This document shows positions 1 through 10,425 of a DNA stretch of 64,000 nucleotides, piece after piece. This stretch comes from Pseudomonas sp. BCA17 (GTDB taxonomy: Bacteria; Pseudomonadota; Gammaproteobacteria; Pseudomonadales; Pseudomonadaceae), in the NCBI RefSeq assembly GCF_004519405.1, contig NZ_SGWI01000003.1:558001-622000 (forward strand), in the 5' to 3' direction. The notes under the pieces were generated by a model, which saw nothing but the letters and a program-made list of their open reading frames with translations, was not told where the DNA came from and did no database searches. Every line of letters starts with the position of its first letter. Within the stretch, counting starts at the first letter, position 1. Position numbers and translations under genes: made by a program.

Positions 1-108
1 GCCTTCGACCATGCGCAACACGCGGCTGATGTAATGCGCCTGGGCCTCGGGCAGCTCAACGTCGCCGAGGCTCAGCGGGGTGTCGGTGAAAAAGCGGGAC
101 AATCTCAT
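1..108 (-). CDS. rsmE: 16S rRNA (uracil-1498-N3)-methyltransferase, N-terminal part only
   Basis: Only the first 36 codons are inside the window; the gene runs off the left edge. The peptide begins MRLSRFF and contains LPEAQAHYISRVLR, the typical start of RsmE (YggJ), the SPOUT-class enzyme that methylates U1498 of 16S rRNA using SAM. It lies 30 bp downstream of bioA on the same strand, the same order as in P. aeruginosa, so it is probably the distal gene of a bioA-rsmE transcript. The identification rests on the N-terminus and the context; no catalytic knot residues are visible here. Confidence 0.8.
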   Translation of the reverse strand, partial: MRLSRFFTDTPLSLGDVELPEAQAHYISRVLRMVEG

Positions 109-138
109 TTCTGTTCTCTGGAAAAGGTGTGTCGGCAA

Positions 139-1545
139 TCAACCCGGATCGCGAAAGCCCGGGTGAAAATCCTGTGGCACGGCGACGCTGACGCTGCTGC
201 TGGTCGCAATATCGATGCCTTCGCTGGCCACCTCGGCAAGGAAGTCGATCTGCTGCGGCGTAATCACATAGGGCGGCAGGAAATACACCACGCTGCCCAG
301 CGGCCGCAACAGCGCACCGCGTTCCAGAGCGTGTTCGAATACCTTCAGGCCACGGCGTTCCTGCCAGGGGTAGGCGGTCTTGGTGGCTTTGTCCTGGACC
401 ATCTCGATGGCCAGCACCATGCCGGTCTGGCGGACTTCCGCGACGTGGGGGTGGTCAACCAAATGCGCGGTAGCGGTGGCCATGCGCTGGGCCAGGGCCT
501 TGTTGTTTTCGATGACGTTGTCTTCTTCGAAAATATCCAGGGTTGCCAGGGCCGCCGCGCACGCCAGCGGGTTGCCGGTGTAGCTGTGGGAGTGCAGGAA
601 GGCGCGCAGAGTGGGGTAGTCGTCGTAGAACGCGCTGTACACGTCTTCGGTAGTGACCACGGCGGCCAGCGGCAGGTAACCGCCGGTGAGGGCTTTGGAC
701 AGGCACAGGAAGTCTGGGCGGATGCCGGCCTGCTCACAGGCGAACAGGGTGCCGGTGCGGCCGAAGCCCACGGCGATTTCGTCGTGGATCAGGTGCACGC
801 CGTAGCGGTCGCAGGCTTCGCGCAGCAGCTTGAGGTATACCGGATGGTACATGCGCATGCCGCCGGCGCCCTGGATCAGCGGTTCGACGATCACCGCGGC
901 GACCGTTTCATGGTTTTCCGCGAGGGTCTGTTCCATGGCCTGGAACATGTTGCGCGAATGTTCTTCCCAGCTCATGCCCTCGGGGCGCAGATAACAGTCC
1001 GGGCTAGGCACTTTGAGGGTGTCGAGCAGCAGCGCCTTGTAGGTTTCGGTAAACAGCGGCACGTCGCCTACCGACATCGCGGCGATGGTCTCGCCGTGGT
1101 AGCTGTTGGTCAGGGTGACGAAGCGTTTCTTGTTCGGCAGGCCACGGTTGAGCCAATAGTGGAAGCTCATTTTCAGCGCAACTTCGATGCAGGACGAACC
1201 ATTGTCGGCGTAGAAGCACCGGGTCAGGCCTTCGGGCGTGATCTGCACCAGGCGCTCGGACAGCTCAATTACCGGCTGGTGGCTGAAACCGGCGAGGATC
1301 ACGTGTTCAAGCTGGTCGACCTGGTCCTTGATGCGCTGGTTGATGCGCGGGTTGGCGTGGCCAAACACGTTGACCCACCAGGAACTGACGGCATCGAGGT
1401 AGCGCTTGCCTTCGAAGTCTTCCAGCCATACGCCTTCACCGCGCTTGATGGGGACCAGCGGCAATTGCTGGTGGTCTTTCATCTGGGTGCAGGGATGCCA
1501 CAGCACCGCGAGGTCGCGTTGCATCCACTGGTTGTTCAAGCCCAT
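139..1545 (-). CDS. bioA: adenosylmethionine-8-amino-7-oxononanoate transaminase
   Basis: Class III PLP-dependent aminotransferase of 468 residues that makes 7,8-diaminopelargonate from 8-amino-7-oxononanoate in biotin synthesis, with SAM as amino donor. The start MGLNNQWMQRDL is chosen because GAGGAGAAAA precedes it at good spacing and the protein then begins with the BioA-typical LWHPCTQM. Further family landmarks are VSSWWVNVFGHANP, NGSSCIEVALKM, SYHGETIAAM, the HDEIAVGFGRTG cofactor region and LSKALTGGYLPLA, which holds the Schiff-base lysine. The reading frame can be extended about 42 codons upstream, but that part looks non-coding. No other bio gene is in the window. Confidence 0.95.
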   Translation of the reverse strand: MGLNNQWMQRDLAVLWHPCTQMKDHQQLPLVPIKRGEGVWLEDFEGKRYLDAVSSWWVNVFGHANPRINQRIKDQVDQLEHVILAGFSHQPVIELSERLVQITPEGLTRCFYADNGSSCIEVALKMSFHYWLNRGLPNKKRFVTLTNSYHGETIAAMSVGDVPLFTETYKALLLDTLKVPSPDCYLRPEGMSWEEHSRNMFQAMEQTLAENHETVAAVIVEPLIQGAGGMRMYHPVYLKLLREACDRYGVHLIHDEIAVGFGRTGTLFACEQAGIRPDFLCLSKALTGGYLPLAAVVTTEDVYSAFYDDYPTLRAFLHSHSYTGNPLACAAALATLDIFEEDNVIENNKALAQRMATATAHLVDHPHVAEVRQTGMVLAIEMVQDKATKTAYPWQERRGLKVFEHALERGALLRPLGSVVYFLPPYVITPQQIDFLAEVASEGIDIATSSSVSVAVPQDFHPGFRDPG

Positions 1546-1817
1546 CGGTTTTCTCCTCGAAGCGGTCCTGCGAACCACGCAGGCGAAACAATCGCGCAAG
1601 CCTATGCAATGGGCGGCCGCGTCACAACCCATTACGTGCGAATAGGCAGTAAACACAGGACGGTCTGTCACGTTTCTTCTGGATAGTCCTTAATCCATTG
1701 TTAATTTAGGCTTCATACCCTCAATATCGTATTTCTCGATATTTCAAAGCGAAATTTTCCGCTTTAATTCGATAGGTAAATCGCTAGGCTTGGCACAGCT
1801 CTTACGGGATTAAGTAC
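1546..1817. other. AT-rich divergent intergenic region (bioA / cytochrome b561)
   Basis: About 270 bp between divergent genes, clearly more AT-rich than the flanks (around 1690-1800). It must hold promoters for both directions. I see no clear operator palindrome or terminator. A partial sigma54-like TTGGCAC near 1788 lacks the -12 GC and was not accepted. Confidence 0.4.
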
Positions 1818-2369
1818 ATGCAGCTACGCAATTCAGCGGCCCGCTATGGTTGGGTCAGTATCGTTTTGCACTGGGGTGTCGCTCTGGTGGTGTTTGGTTT
1901 GTTCGCCCTGGGCTTGTGGATGGTCGGTCTCGACTATTACAGCGCCTGGCGCAAAGACGCTCCGGATTTGCACAAGAGCATCGGCATCACGCTGTTCGCC
2001 GTCATGCTGGTGCGGATTGTCTGGCGCCTGGTCAGCCCGCCGCCGCCACCGCTGGCCAGCTACAGCCGTTTGACCCGTATCGGTGCCGCATTCGGGCACG
2101 CGTTTCTTTATCTCGGGCTGTTTGCCGTGATGATCGCCGGTTACCTGATTTCCACCGCAGACGGTGTCGGTATCCCGGTGTTTGGCCTGTTTGAGATTCC
2201 TGCCGTGGTTTCCGGGCTACCGGACCAGGCAGATAACGCCGGCGTGGTGCACCTGTACCTCGCCTGGGTGTTGGTGGTCTTCGCCGGTTTGCATGGCGTG
2301 GCTGCTTTGAAACACCACTTCATTGACCGTGATGTGACCCTGACACGAATGCTGGGGCGCAAAGCCTGA
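1818..2369 (+). CDS. cytochrome b561 family protein
   Basis: 183-residue di-haem b-type cytochrome of the bacterial b561/YceJ family, an inner-membrane electron carrier. Four hydrophobic segments are visible (about residues 12-35, 48-68, 90-112 and 143-165), with histidines placed for haem binding: the LHWG near residue 18, LHKSIG near 51, and HLYLAW and [10 protein letters not shown] in the last third. It ends at the base before the alternative frame start of the YceI gene and is followed by it at 32 bp, the usual b561-YceI pair. The electron partner is not shown by the sequence. Corresponds to PA0422 by position. Confidence 0.85.
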   Translation: MQLRNSAARYGWVSIVLHWGVALVVFGLFALGLWMVGLDYYSAWRKDAPDLHKSIGITLFAVMLVRIVWRLVSPPPPPLASYSRLTRIGAAFGHAFLYLGLFAVMIAGYLISTADGVGIPVFGLFEIPAVVSGLPDQADNAGVVHLYLAWVLVVFAGLHGVAALKHHFIDRDVTLTRMLGRKA

Positions 2370-2401
2370 TGTTCAACCTCGACTCACAAGGAATAGAAAG
2401 C

Positions 2402-2998
2402 ATGTTGAAAAAGACTCTCGCCGCTCTGGCAATCGGTTCCGCCCTGCTGTCTGCCGGTTCGGCAATGGCTGCCGACTATGTAATCGACAAGGAAGGCCAA
2501 CACGCCTTCGTCGACTTCAAGATCAGCCACCTGGGCTACAGCTACATCACCGGTACCTTCAAGGATCTGGATGGCAAGTTCAGCTTTGACGCCGCCAAGC
2601 CTGAAGACGCCAAGATCGAAGTCAATGTGCGTACTGCCAGCGTGTTCACCAACCACGCTGAACGTGACAAGCATATCTCCAGCAAAGACTTCCTGGATGT
2701 GGGCAAGTTTGCCGACGCCAAGTTTGTCTCCACCAAAGTCACCCCTACCGGCAAGAACGCCGATGGCAAGGTCACTGCTGACGTAGCAGGCAACCTGACC
2801 CTGCTGGGCGTGACCAAGCCGGTTGTGGTCAAGGCCACTTTCCTGGGTGAAGGCAAAGACCCATGGGGCGGCTACCGTGCAGGCTTCGAAGGCACCACCA
2901 CCATCAACCGCCAGGACTTCGGCAAGCAGATGGACCTGGGCCCGGCATCCAACAATGTTGAACTGTATGTGACTTTCGAAGGTGTGAAAGCGAAGTAA
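2402..2998 (+). CDS. YceI family periplasmic protein (PasP-like)
   Basis: 198-residue lipocalin-like YceI-domain protein. The chosen ATG follows CAAGGAATAG and gives a classic signal peptide ([20 protein letters not shown], cleavage after AMAA). The mature part begins [24 protein letters not shown], the typical YceI start, and ends with [11 protein letters not shown]. Members bind polyisoprenoids in a beta-barrel. The P. aeruginosa orthologue by position (PA0423) was described as the secreted corneal virulence factor PasP; protease activity cannot be judged from this sequence. It forms a likely two-gene unit with the upstream cytochrome b561 and is closed by a strong terminator. Confidence 0.88.
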   Translation: MLKKTLAALAIGSALLSAGSAMAADYVIDKEGQHAFVDFKISHLGYSYITGTFKDLDGKFSFDAAKPEDAKIEVNVRTASVFTNHAERDKHISSKDFLDVGKFADAKFVSTKVTPTGKNADGKVTADVAGNLTLLGVTKPVVVKATFLGEGKDPWGGYRAGFEGTTTINRQDFGKQMDLGPASNNVELYVTFEGVKAK

Positions 2999-3012
2999 TT
3001 TTCGCCACGCAC

Positions 3013-3050
3013 AAAAAATGCCCCGCATCTTTCGATGCGGGGCATTTTTT
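3013..3050. terminator. bidirectional Rho-independent terminator between yceI and rhlE2
   Basis: Perfect hairpin: ATGCCCCGCATC, loop TTTC, GATGCGGGGCAT, with an A-run before and a T-run after. It can stop the yceI transcript on the plus strand and the rhlE2 transcript on the minus strand, which converge here. Confidence 0.93.
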
Positions 3051-3065
3051 ATGGGGCTTGAAAAC

Positions 3066-4943
3066 TCAGCGGTTGCGGGTCAGCAGCGCTGGTTTTTCAC
3101 CACGAGGACGGCCTGGCAGTTGGTCCAACTGCTCGGGTGTCGGGAAGCGATCCGCTTTCGACTCCTTGTGGATGATCTTCGGCGCCGGCCCACCGCGCGG
3201 GTTTTGCACCGCCGGCTCGGACGAACGTTGCTGGTCATCACGGGCCGGGCGTCGGTTACGTGAGTCTTCGCGACGGGCCTGGCCATCGCGTGGCGCGCCA
3301 TTACGGCCGCCAGTGCGCTTGGCTGGTGGGGTACCGGTGGTGCCGCCGCTGCTGTTGCGCGGTCCGTTCTGGCGACCGCCCTGTGGCTGGCCACTGCGTG
3401 GGGCGCCGGTGCCTGCGCCCGGTGCCGGAGCACCTGGGCGGCGGCCACGGCCTTGGGCCGGTTTGGCCTGAGGCACGTAGTCGACGCGGTTACCGAAGTT
3501 ATCGATATCGTCGTCCAGGAACTCGTCCGGGGCACGGTCGGCAGCGGCGCGTGGCGGCTGGCTTGGCTGGCGCTGTTCGCGGGCCGGAGTGCCTTCACGA
3601 GGCTTCTGCTCGCGGGCCGGGCGTTCGCCACGGCCGGTGGTCGCGGATTTTTCCTTGCCCTTGTCTTTGCCCTTGTCGCGACGACCACCGCCACCACCGC
3701 CGCCATTCGGGCCGTCGCCCTTGGGACCACGTGGGTTGCGTGGGTTGCGCACGTCCGGACGCTCGCGCGCTTCAGGCTTTTCAGCCTCCACGGCGCTGGC
3801 ATCGAAGCCCATCAGGTCGCCGTCGGCGATCTTCTGCTTGGTCATGCGCTCGATGCTTTTCAGCAGTTTTTCTTCGTCCGGAGCGACCAGGGAAATGGCC
3901 TCGCCCGAGCGACCGGCACGGCCGGTTCGGCCGATACGGTGCACATAGTCTTCGTCGACGTTCGGCAGCTCGAAGTTGACCACGTGTGGCAACTGGTCGA
4001 TGTCCAGGCCGCGTGCGGCAATGTCGGTGGCGACCAGGATGCGCACGGTGCCGGCCTTGAAATCGGCCAGGGCTTTGGTGCGTGCGTTCTGGCTCTTGTT
4101 ACCGTGGATGGCGACGGCGGTGAGGCCGTGCTTGTCCAGGTACTCGGCCAGGCGGTTGGCGCCATGCTTGGTACGGGTGAACACCAGTACCTGTTCCCAG
4201 GCGCCGGCGGTGATCAGGTGGGCCAGCAATGCACGCTTGTGGCTGGCGGCCAGGCGGAATACGCGTTGTTCGATACGCTCGACCGTGGTGTTCGGCGGCG
4301 TGACTTCGATGCGCTCCGGGTTGTGCAGCAGCTTGCCGGCCAGGGCAGTGATGTCCTGGGAGAACGTGGCCGAGAACAGCAGGTTCTGGCGCTTGGCCGG
4401 CAGGCGGGCAAGCACTTTTTTCACGTCATGGACAAAGCCCATGTCGAGCATGCGGTCGGCTTCGTCCAGCACGAGGATTTCCACGTGGGACAAGTCGACG
4501 CTGCCCTGGCCGCACAGGTCGAGCAAACGACCCGGGCAGGCTACCAGCACGTCAACACCACGGGACATGGCCTGAACCTGTGGGTTCATGCCGACGCCGC
4601 CGAAGATGCAGGCACTGACGAACTTCAAGTCGCGGGCATACAGCTTGAAGCTGTCGTGCACCTGGGCGGCGAGTTCGCGGGTTGGGGTCAGGACCAGTAC
4701 GCGCGGTTGGCGCGGGCCGTGACGCTGGGATTTGTCCGGATGACCGTTGGGAAACAACCGCTCCAGAATCGGGAGGGCGAAACCACCGGTTTTACCAGTA
4801 CCTGTCTGAGCCGCAACCATCAGATCGCGACCTTGCAACACGGCGGGAATGGCCCGCTGTTGCACCGGAGTAGGCTCGGTATAGCCCGCTGCCTCGATGG
4901 CGCGGACTAAAGCCTCGGAGAGACCGAGGGAAGCAAAGGACAT
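3066..4943 (-). CDS. rhlE: DEAD-box ATP-dependent RNA helicase RhlE2-type
   Basis: 625-residue DEAD-box helicase. The core (about residues 1-370) shows the Q motif region [12 protein letters not shown], motif I AQTGTGKT (45-52), PTRELA, motif II DEAD (160-163), SAT, and motif [12 protein letters not shown]. From about residue 385 the protein is a long low-complexity tail rich in G, R, P and Q, typical of RhlE proteins that use it for RNA binding or condensation. The start [15 protein letters not shown] is preferred over an upstream in-frame ATG because it matches the family N-terminus. Position between the pasP-like gene and metF-sahH equals PA0428 (RhlE2, linked to RNase E in P. aeruginosa). 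Role: RNA unwinding in ribosome assembly or decay. Confidence 0.93.
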   Translation of the reverse strand: MSFASLGLSEALVRAIEAAGYTEPTPVQQRAIPAVLQGRDLMVAAQTGTGKTGGFALPILERLFPNGHPDKSQRHGPRQPRVLVLTPTRELAAQVHDSFKLYARDLKFVSACIFGGVGMNPQVQAMSRGVDVLVACPGRLLDLCGQGSVDLSHVEILVLDEADRMLDMGFVHDVKKVLARLPAKRQNLLFSATFSQDITALAGKLLHNPERIEVTPPNTTVERIEQRVFRLAASHKRALLAHLITAGAWEQVLVFTRTKHGANRLAEYLDKHGLTAVAIHGNKSQNARTKALADFKAGTVRILVATDIAARGLDIDQLPHVVNFELPNVDEDYVHRIGRTGRAGRSGEAISLVAPDEEKLLKSIERMTKQKIADGDLMGFDASAVEAEKPEARERPDVRNPRNPRGPKGDGPNGGGGGGGRRDKGKDKGKEKSATTGRGERPAREQKPREGTPAREQRQPSQPPRAAADRAPDEFLDDDIDNFGNRVDYVPQAKPAQGRGRRPGAPAPGAGTGAPRSGQPQGGRQNGPRNSSGGTTGTPPAKRTGGRNGAPRDGQARREDSRNRRPARDDQQRSSEPAVQNPRGGPAPKIIHKESKADRFPTPEQLDQLPGRPRGEKPALLTRNR

Positions 4944-5182
4944 GAGTAATCCTGTTTTAGTTAGGGCTTGGCCCAAAGGGATAATCTTGCCGGGCGTGAA
5001 TGGCGCTTAGGGGAGCGCAATCCCGTCCGGTCCTGCTGCGTCTGGCGGGCACTCCACCGGCTCGCGCGGGCTGAAAGCTGCGCAGTAGCTGGGTTAGGTG
5101 CCTTTTTCAAGACCTCAGCGGCCGGGCGTAAGCCTGGCGGAAAGGCCGGAGTATAACAGAGCAATCACCGCGCGCTGCTTTC

Positions 5183-5968
5183 CTACTGCTCAACGGTGCC
5201 TGCGGAGGTTGTAATGGGGGTGGTGTGCACGTGGGCATCGCCGTATTTGGCGCTCAATACGGCATAGGCGGGCTCTTGTTTGAAGCGCTTGAGCTCGGCG
5301 GCGAAGCGCTGCACCAGCAAGTCCATGCCCGCACCACGGCGCACGGCCAAAAATTGCGGCTGGCGGCTGACCACGAGTGGCGCCTGGCTGACCTTGCCCT
5401 CCAGGCCCAGGTCCTTGATCACATGCTGGCCCACCCGGCGATCCGTGATCAGCATGTCGATGCGCCCCAGCATGAGTTTGCCGAAGTTGGCTTCGTGGCT
5501 GGGGGCTGGTTCGCGGTCGAAAGCCGTGGAGTCACTGAACGCGTTGCCATAGAGGTAACCCGGCGAGATGCCGACTGTCAGTCCACTCAAGGCGTCCAGG
5601 GTCTTGACGGGGTGAGGGCGTTCGTTGGCGTAGAACAGCACGAACTCGACCTCCGACAGCGGCTCGCTGGGGTAAAGCAACAAGGTATCGCGGTCGTGGC
5701 TGTGGAAAATATCCAGCGCGCCATCGGCGTGGCCTTGGTCGAGCATTGCCAGGCAGCGCTTCCAGGGGAGGAACTGCCATTGCACATCAACCCCCAGGCG
5801 CTGGAACACGGTCACGGTGGTTTCGTAATCGAGCCCGCGCATGGTGCCGTTGTCGTCGTAGACGTAGGGCGTCCAGGGCTCGGTGACAATGCGCAACTTC
5901 TCGCCATAAGCAGCCAGGCTCAGGCAAGTGAAAAGCGCAACGGTCAACAGCTTTAAAAAGACAGGCAT
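5183..5968 (-). CDS. orphan periplasmic substrate-binding protein (SBP_bac_3 family)
   Basis: 261-residue type-3 extracellular solute-binding protein. It has a signal peptide (MPVFLKLLTVALFTCLSLAAYG) and starts the mature part with KLRIVTEPWTPYVYDDNGTMRGLDYE, the usual amino-acid-binding-protein pattern. No permease or ATPase lies next to it; the neighbours are a hypothetical gene and rhlE2. Such orphan proteins in Pseudomonas may lend specificity to distant transporters or sensors. The ligand cannot be told from the sequence. It resembles the other orphan binding protein at 33.4 kb in size and layout. Confidence 0.82.
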   Translation of the reverse strand: MPVFLKLLTVALFTCLSLAAYGEKLRIVTEPWTPYVYDDNGTMRGLDYETTVTVFQRLGVDVQWQFLPWKRCLAMLDQGHADGALDIFHSHDRDTLLLYPSEPLSEVEFVLFYANERPHPVKTLDALSGLTVGISPGYLYGNAFSDSTAFDREPAPSHEANFGKLMLGRIDMLITDRRVGQHVIKDLGLEGKVSQAPLVVSRQPQFLAVRRGAGMDLLVQRFAAELKRFKQEPAYAVLSAKYGDAHVHTTPITTSAGTVEQ

Positions 5969-6031
5969 GCCTGGAGATTACGACGCCCCAGCCCTAAAGA
6001 GAAGCTCTGGTACGCGCATTGGCGGCGGATG

Positions 6032-7114
6032 CTATTTCGCCGGTGCGTCCATCAAGTGGGCATGGATCGCAGCGCGTCGCTCGCCGAGAATCAGCCGCAC
6101 CACCGGGTTGGCGAACCAGTGCTCCAACTGGTGGGCATCGAATGGACGGTTCTGGCGTTCTTCCTGATTTTGTCGCGCCTTGTCCCACCAAACCGGGCCG
6201 CACGCCTGGTCAAACTCGTTCTCGTGCTCATAGCAGCCGTAGAGGATTTCGCGGATGAACTGCTGCTGGTGCTTGGGCAGCAGCAGCGTAATCAGCTTGT
6301 ACATCAAGCGCTGCAAGCGCGGTGGGCGCGGCAAGTGGGAGGAGACCTGCCGTGTGTCCGCGAGGGCTTGTGCGCTGGTAGGGGCCGCCGCGTGCTTGGC
6401 GATCCACGCCTTGACCTTGGCACGAAACAGCTGTTTGCGGCTCCAGTAATGGTGGATCAGGTCCGGGCATTCGCGCACCTTGACGGTGCGGTAGGCGGCG
6501 ATGGACAGGCAGAACTCTTCCAGGGTGTAGGCGCCTTGGGCGTGGGGGAACAGTTCATCCATCAGTTCGATCGAGCGATCGAGGATGTGCGCATCCTGTT
6601 GTGTCAGGCCCATGACGCCGGAGTTGAGGGTCATCATGTCGTCGTCGGCCACGCCCATGTCCAGCAGGCGCTGGTACAGCGCGGTGTAGAGGATGCTTTC
6701 GTGGTTATCGCCATACTTGGTGTAGAAGGCGTTGCACAGGAGGGTGCCGGGCTGTACGCGTTCGAACAGGGTCATGGGCGATTGGTGAAAGAACGTATCG
6801 GTGTCGATCAGCAGCGCCACCGGCGATTCCTGCAGTACCTGGCGCAGTACCACATGCTTGGTGCGAAAGTGATAGCCGTAGGGCTCGCTCCAGCGTTTGC
6901 GGGTGGCTTCGTCCAGTGGGCGCACGCGAACCGGCAGCAATCGATAGGGCTCGGGGTTGTCACTGAAGACCTGGATGTCCACGGCCGCGTCCGGGGTGTC
7001 CTGCAGGAACGCCAGTGCGCTGGCGATGCTGAATACCGCTTCCTGATGGTAGGTTTCGGCGCCGAAGACCAGGTAGACCAGTTGCGGGCGGGAAGTCGGG
7101 GACACTGTATTCAT
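6032..7114 (-). CDS. hypothetical protein, GT-A glycosyltransferase-like fold
   Basis: 360 residues, no signal peptide or membrane segment. The first part (QLVYLVFGAETYHQEAVFSI) and the segment ALLIDTDTFFHQSP with its DxD (DTD) motif resemble nucleotide-diphospho-sugar transferases that place a metal on DxD. Later LNSGVMGLTQQD also fits that fold. The C-terminal third is charged, with LLPKHQQQF and a DQACGPVWWDKARQ segment. I do not recognise a named family or substrate. It sits on the same strand between metF (upstream, separated by a terminator) and an orphan binding protein; nothing in the context suggests the acceptor. Confidence 0.7.
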   Translation of the reverse strand: MNTVSPTSRPQLVYLVFGAETYHQEAVFSIASALAFLQDTPDAAVDIQVFSDNPEPYRLLPVRVRPLDEATRKRWSEPYGYHFRTKHVVLRQVLQESPVALLIDTDTFFHQSPMTLFERVQPGTLLCNAFYTKYGDNHESILYTALYQRLLDMGVADDDMMTLNSGVMGLTQQDAHILDRSIELMDELFPHAQGAYTLEEFCLSIAAYRTVKVRECPDLIHHYWSRKQLFRAKVKAWIAKHAAAPTSAQALADTRQVSSHLPRPPRLQRLMYKLITLLLPKHQQQFIREILYGCYEHENEFDQACGPVWWDKARQNQEERQNRPFDAHQLEHWFANPVVRLILGERRAAIHAHLMDAPAK

Positions 7115-7135
7115 GGACTGCGGGGTTCCGTGGGT

Positions 7136-7174
7136 ACGTAAAACGACAAAGGCCCTCGTCTGGACGAGGGCCTC
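7136..7174 (-). terminator. Rho-independent terminator downstream of metF
   Basis: Hairpin AGGCCCTCGTC, loop TGG, ACGAGGGCCT. Read on the minus strand it is followed by TTTGTCGTTTT, a T-rich tail, placing it just after the metF stop and before the hypothetical gene. Confidence 0.8.
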
Positions 7175-7191
7175 GGCACACCGGGCAAGCC

Positions 7192-8037
7192 TTAGCGTGG
7201 CAGCTTGAGGTTGTTCCAGATGGCAAGGCTGGGTTCAGCCTGGTTCAGGGTATAGAAATGCAGCCCTGGCGCACCACCTTGTAACAATTGCTCGCACATT
7301 TCGCTGATGACCTGTTCGCCGAACGCCTGGATGCTCTTGACGTCATCGCCATAGGCTTCCAGCTGCTTGCGCACCCAGCGTGGGATTTCAGCGCCGCAGG
7401 CGTCGGAGAAACGCGCCAGCTTGCTGTAGTTGGTGATCGGCATGATGCCCGGCACGATCGGGATATTCACACCCATGGCCTGTACGCGCTCGACAAAGTA
7501 GAAGTAGCTGTCGGCGTTGAAGAAGTACTGGGTGATCGCGCTGTTGGCGCCAGCATTTGCTTTGCGTACGAAGTTGCGCAGATCGTCTTCGAAATTTCGC
7601 GCCTGGGGATGCATCTCCGGGTAAGCCGCCACTTCGATATGGAAGTGATCGCCGCTTTCTTCACGGATGAAACTCACCAGGTCATTGGCGTGGCGCAACT
7701 CACCGCTGGCCATGCCCATGCCGGACGGCAGGTCGCCACGCAGGGCGACGATACGCTTGATGCCGGCTTGCTTGTATTGGGTCAGCAGGCCACGCAGGTC
7801 GGCCTTGCTGTCGCCCACGCACGACAAGTGTGGCGCGGCGGGAACTTTGACTTGGCTTTCCAGCTGCAGCACGGTGTTGATCGTGCGATCGCGGGTGGAG
7901 CCGCCGGCACCGTAGGTGCAGGAGAAGAAGTCGGGGTGGTAGGTGGCCAACTGCGCAGCAGTGGCCATCAGTTTTTCATGTCCAGCATCGGTCTTGGTCG
8001 GGAAGAATTCGAAGCTGTAGCGACGGTCTTGGGACAT
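7192..8037 (-). CDS. metF: 5,10-methylenetetrahydrofolate reductase
   Basis: 281-residue FAD-dependent MTHFR (TIM barrel) that makes 5-methyltetrahydrofolate for methionine synthesis. Family landmarks: SFEFFPTKTDAGHEKL at residues 8-23, with the catalytic glutamate in FEFFP; FFSCTYGAGGSTRDRT; HLSCVGDSK; IVALRGDLP; GANSAITQYFFNAD; and VPGIMPITNYSKL. The length is close to that of other bacterial MetF. It lies downstream of sahH on the same strand with a repeat-filled 166-bp gap, so one transcript or two is open. With sahH it covers the homocysteine-to-methyl-folate side of the SAM cycle. Confidence 0.95.
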   Translation of the reverse strand: MSQDRRYSFEFFPTKTDAGHEKLMATAAQLATYHPDFFSCTYGAGGSTRDRTINTVLQLESQVKVPAAPHLSCVGDSKADLRGLLTQYKQAGIKRIVALRGDLPSGMGMASGELRHANDLVSFIREESGDHFHIEVAAYPEMHPQARNFEDDLRNFVRKANAGANSAITQYFFNADSYFYFVERVQAMGVNIPIVPGIMPITNYSKLARFSDACGAEIPRWVRKQLEAYGDDVKSIQAFGEQVISEMCEQLLQGGAPGLHFYTLNQAEPSLAIWNNLKLPR

Positions 8038-8045
8038 GGGAAGTC

Positions 8046-8203
8046 TCCAGCTGCAAGTTGCGAGCTACAAGCTGCAAGAGGGCGGTGTGCCTGCTCTTGT
8101 AGCCTGGAGCTCACAGCTCATCGCTGCTTAAAGGGCAATGACGTAGCAAACCCTCAGCACAAACGCGTTTTCTTGCCGCCTGTAACTGAAAGCTTGCAGC
8201 TGC
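8046..8203. repeat. CAAGCTTGCAGCTT-type intergenic repeat, copy 1
   Basis: Between metF and sahH lie several units such as GCTGCAAGTTGCGAGCTACA, AGCTGCAAGAG and their complements (CTCTTGTAGCCTGGAGCTC, AAGCTTGCAGCTGC), forming an imperfect inverted repeat. The same units recur at 9807-9886, 39436-39516 and 46743-46855. Not a REPIN and not coding. Confidence 0.65.
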
Positions 8204-9886
<1,683 letters not shown>

Positions 9887-9931
9887 GGGGGCGCAACCTT
9901 ATTGATTACACCCCTCGAACCTGGAACCCCC

Positions 9932-10336
9932 ATGAACTTCCACACCCGCAAATGGGTAAAACCCGAAGACCTCAACCCCAACGGCACTCTGTTCGGCGGC
10001 AGCCTGCTGCGCTGGATCGATGAAGAGGCGGCCATTTACGCGATTGTCCAACTGGGCAACCAGCGAGTGGTGACCAAGTACATCTCCGAGATCAACTTCG
10101 TCAGCGCCTCGCGCCAGGGCGATATCATTGAACTGGGCATCACCGCCACCGAGTTCGGCCGCACCTCCATCACCCTGACGTGTGAAGTGCGCAACAAGAT
10201 CACTCGTAAAAGTATCCTCACCGTGGAAAAGATGGTGTTCGTCAACCTCGGTGAAGATGGCTTGCCTGCGCCCCACGGCCGTACCGAAATCAAATACGTG
10301 AAGGACCAGTTCCAGGATGACGCCGTCGCCGGTTAG
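9932..10336 (+). CDS. hotdog-fold acyl-CoA thioesterase
   Basis: 134-residue single hotdog-domain protein that hydrolyses acyl-CoA thioesters. The segment NPNGTLFGGSLLRWIDEEAA is the active-site helix start typical of the YciA/BFIT-like group, and VTKYISEINFVSASRQGDIIELG is the second family block. The ATG of MNFHTRKWVKP is used; an in-frame start 20 codons upstream would lie within repeat DNA. The ribosome binding site is weak (CTGGAA). It is divergent from sahH and stands alone. The chain-length preference is unknown. Confidence 0.85.
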   Translation: MNFHTRKWVKPEDLNPNGTLFGGSLLRWIDEEAAIYAIVQLGNQRVVTKYISEINFVSASRQGDIIELGITATEFGRTSITLTCEVRNKITRKSILTVEKMVFVNLGEDGLPAPHGRTEIKYVKDQFQDDAVAG

Positions 10337-10425
10337 ATGTTGATTCTTTACCGGGTTATTCCGTAAGGATCTTTGCGGGGCTCTCTCATCACTCAGGCCT
10401 ACACCCTGCAGAGAGAGCCTCATGT

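Noticed and set aside
34..1686. 550-codon open frame on the plus strand opposite bioA
   Set aside because: Shadow of bioA in GC-rich DNA: low-complexity composition rich in H, G, V, Q and no family resemblance.
1786..1804. Sigma54-like TTGGCAC before the cytochrome b561 gene
   Set aside because: The -12 GC is missing (AC at that place), so the consensus fails.
4961..5164. 67-codon minus-strand frame upstream of rhlE2
   Set aside because: No ribosome binding site, no recognisable protein features; treated as the rhlE2 leader region.
10337..10425. Search for an ExsA or hrp box before the ExoU-like gene
   Set aside because: No A-rich ExsA-type motif and no GGAACC...CCAC pattern seen in the short gap.
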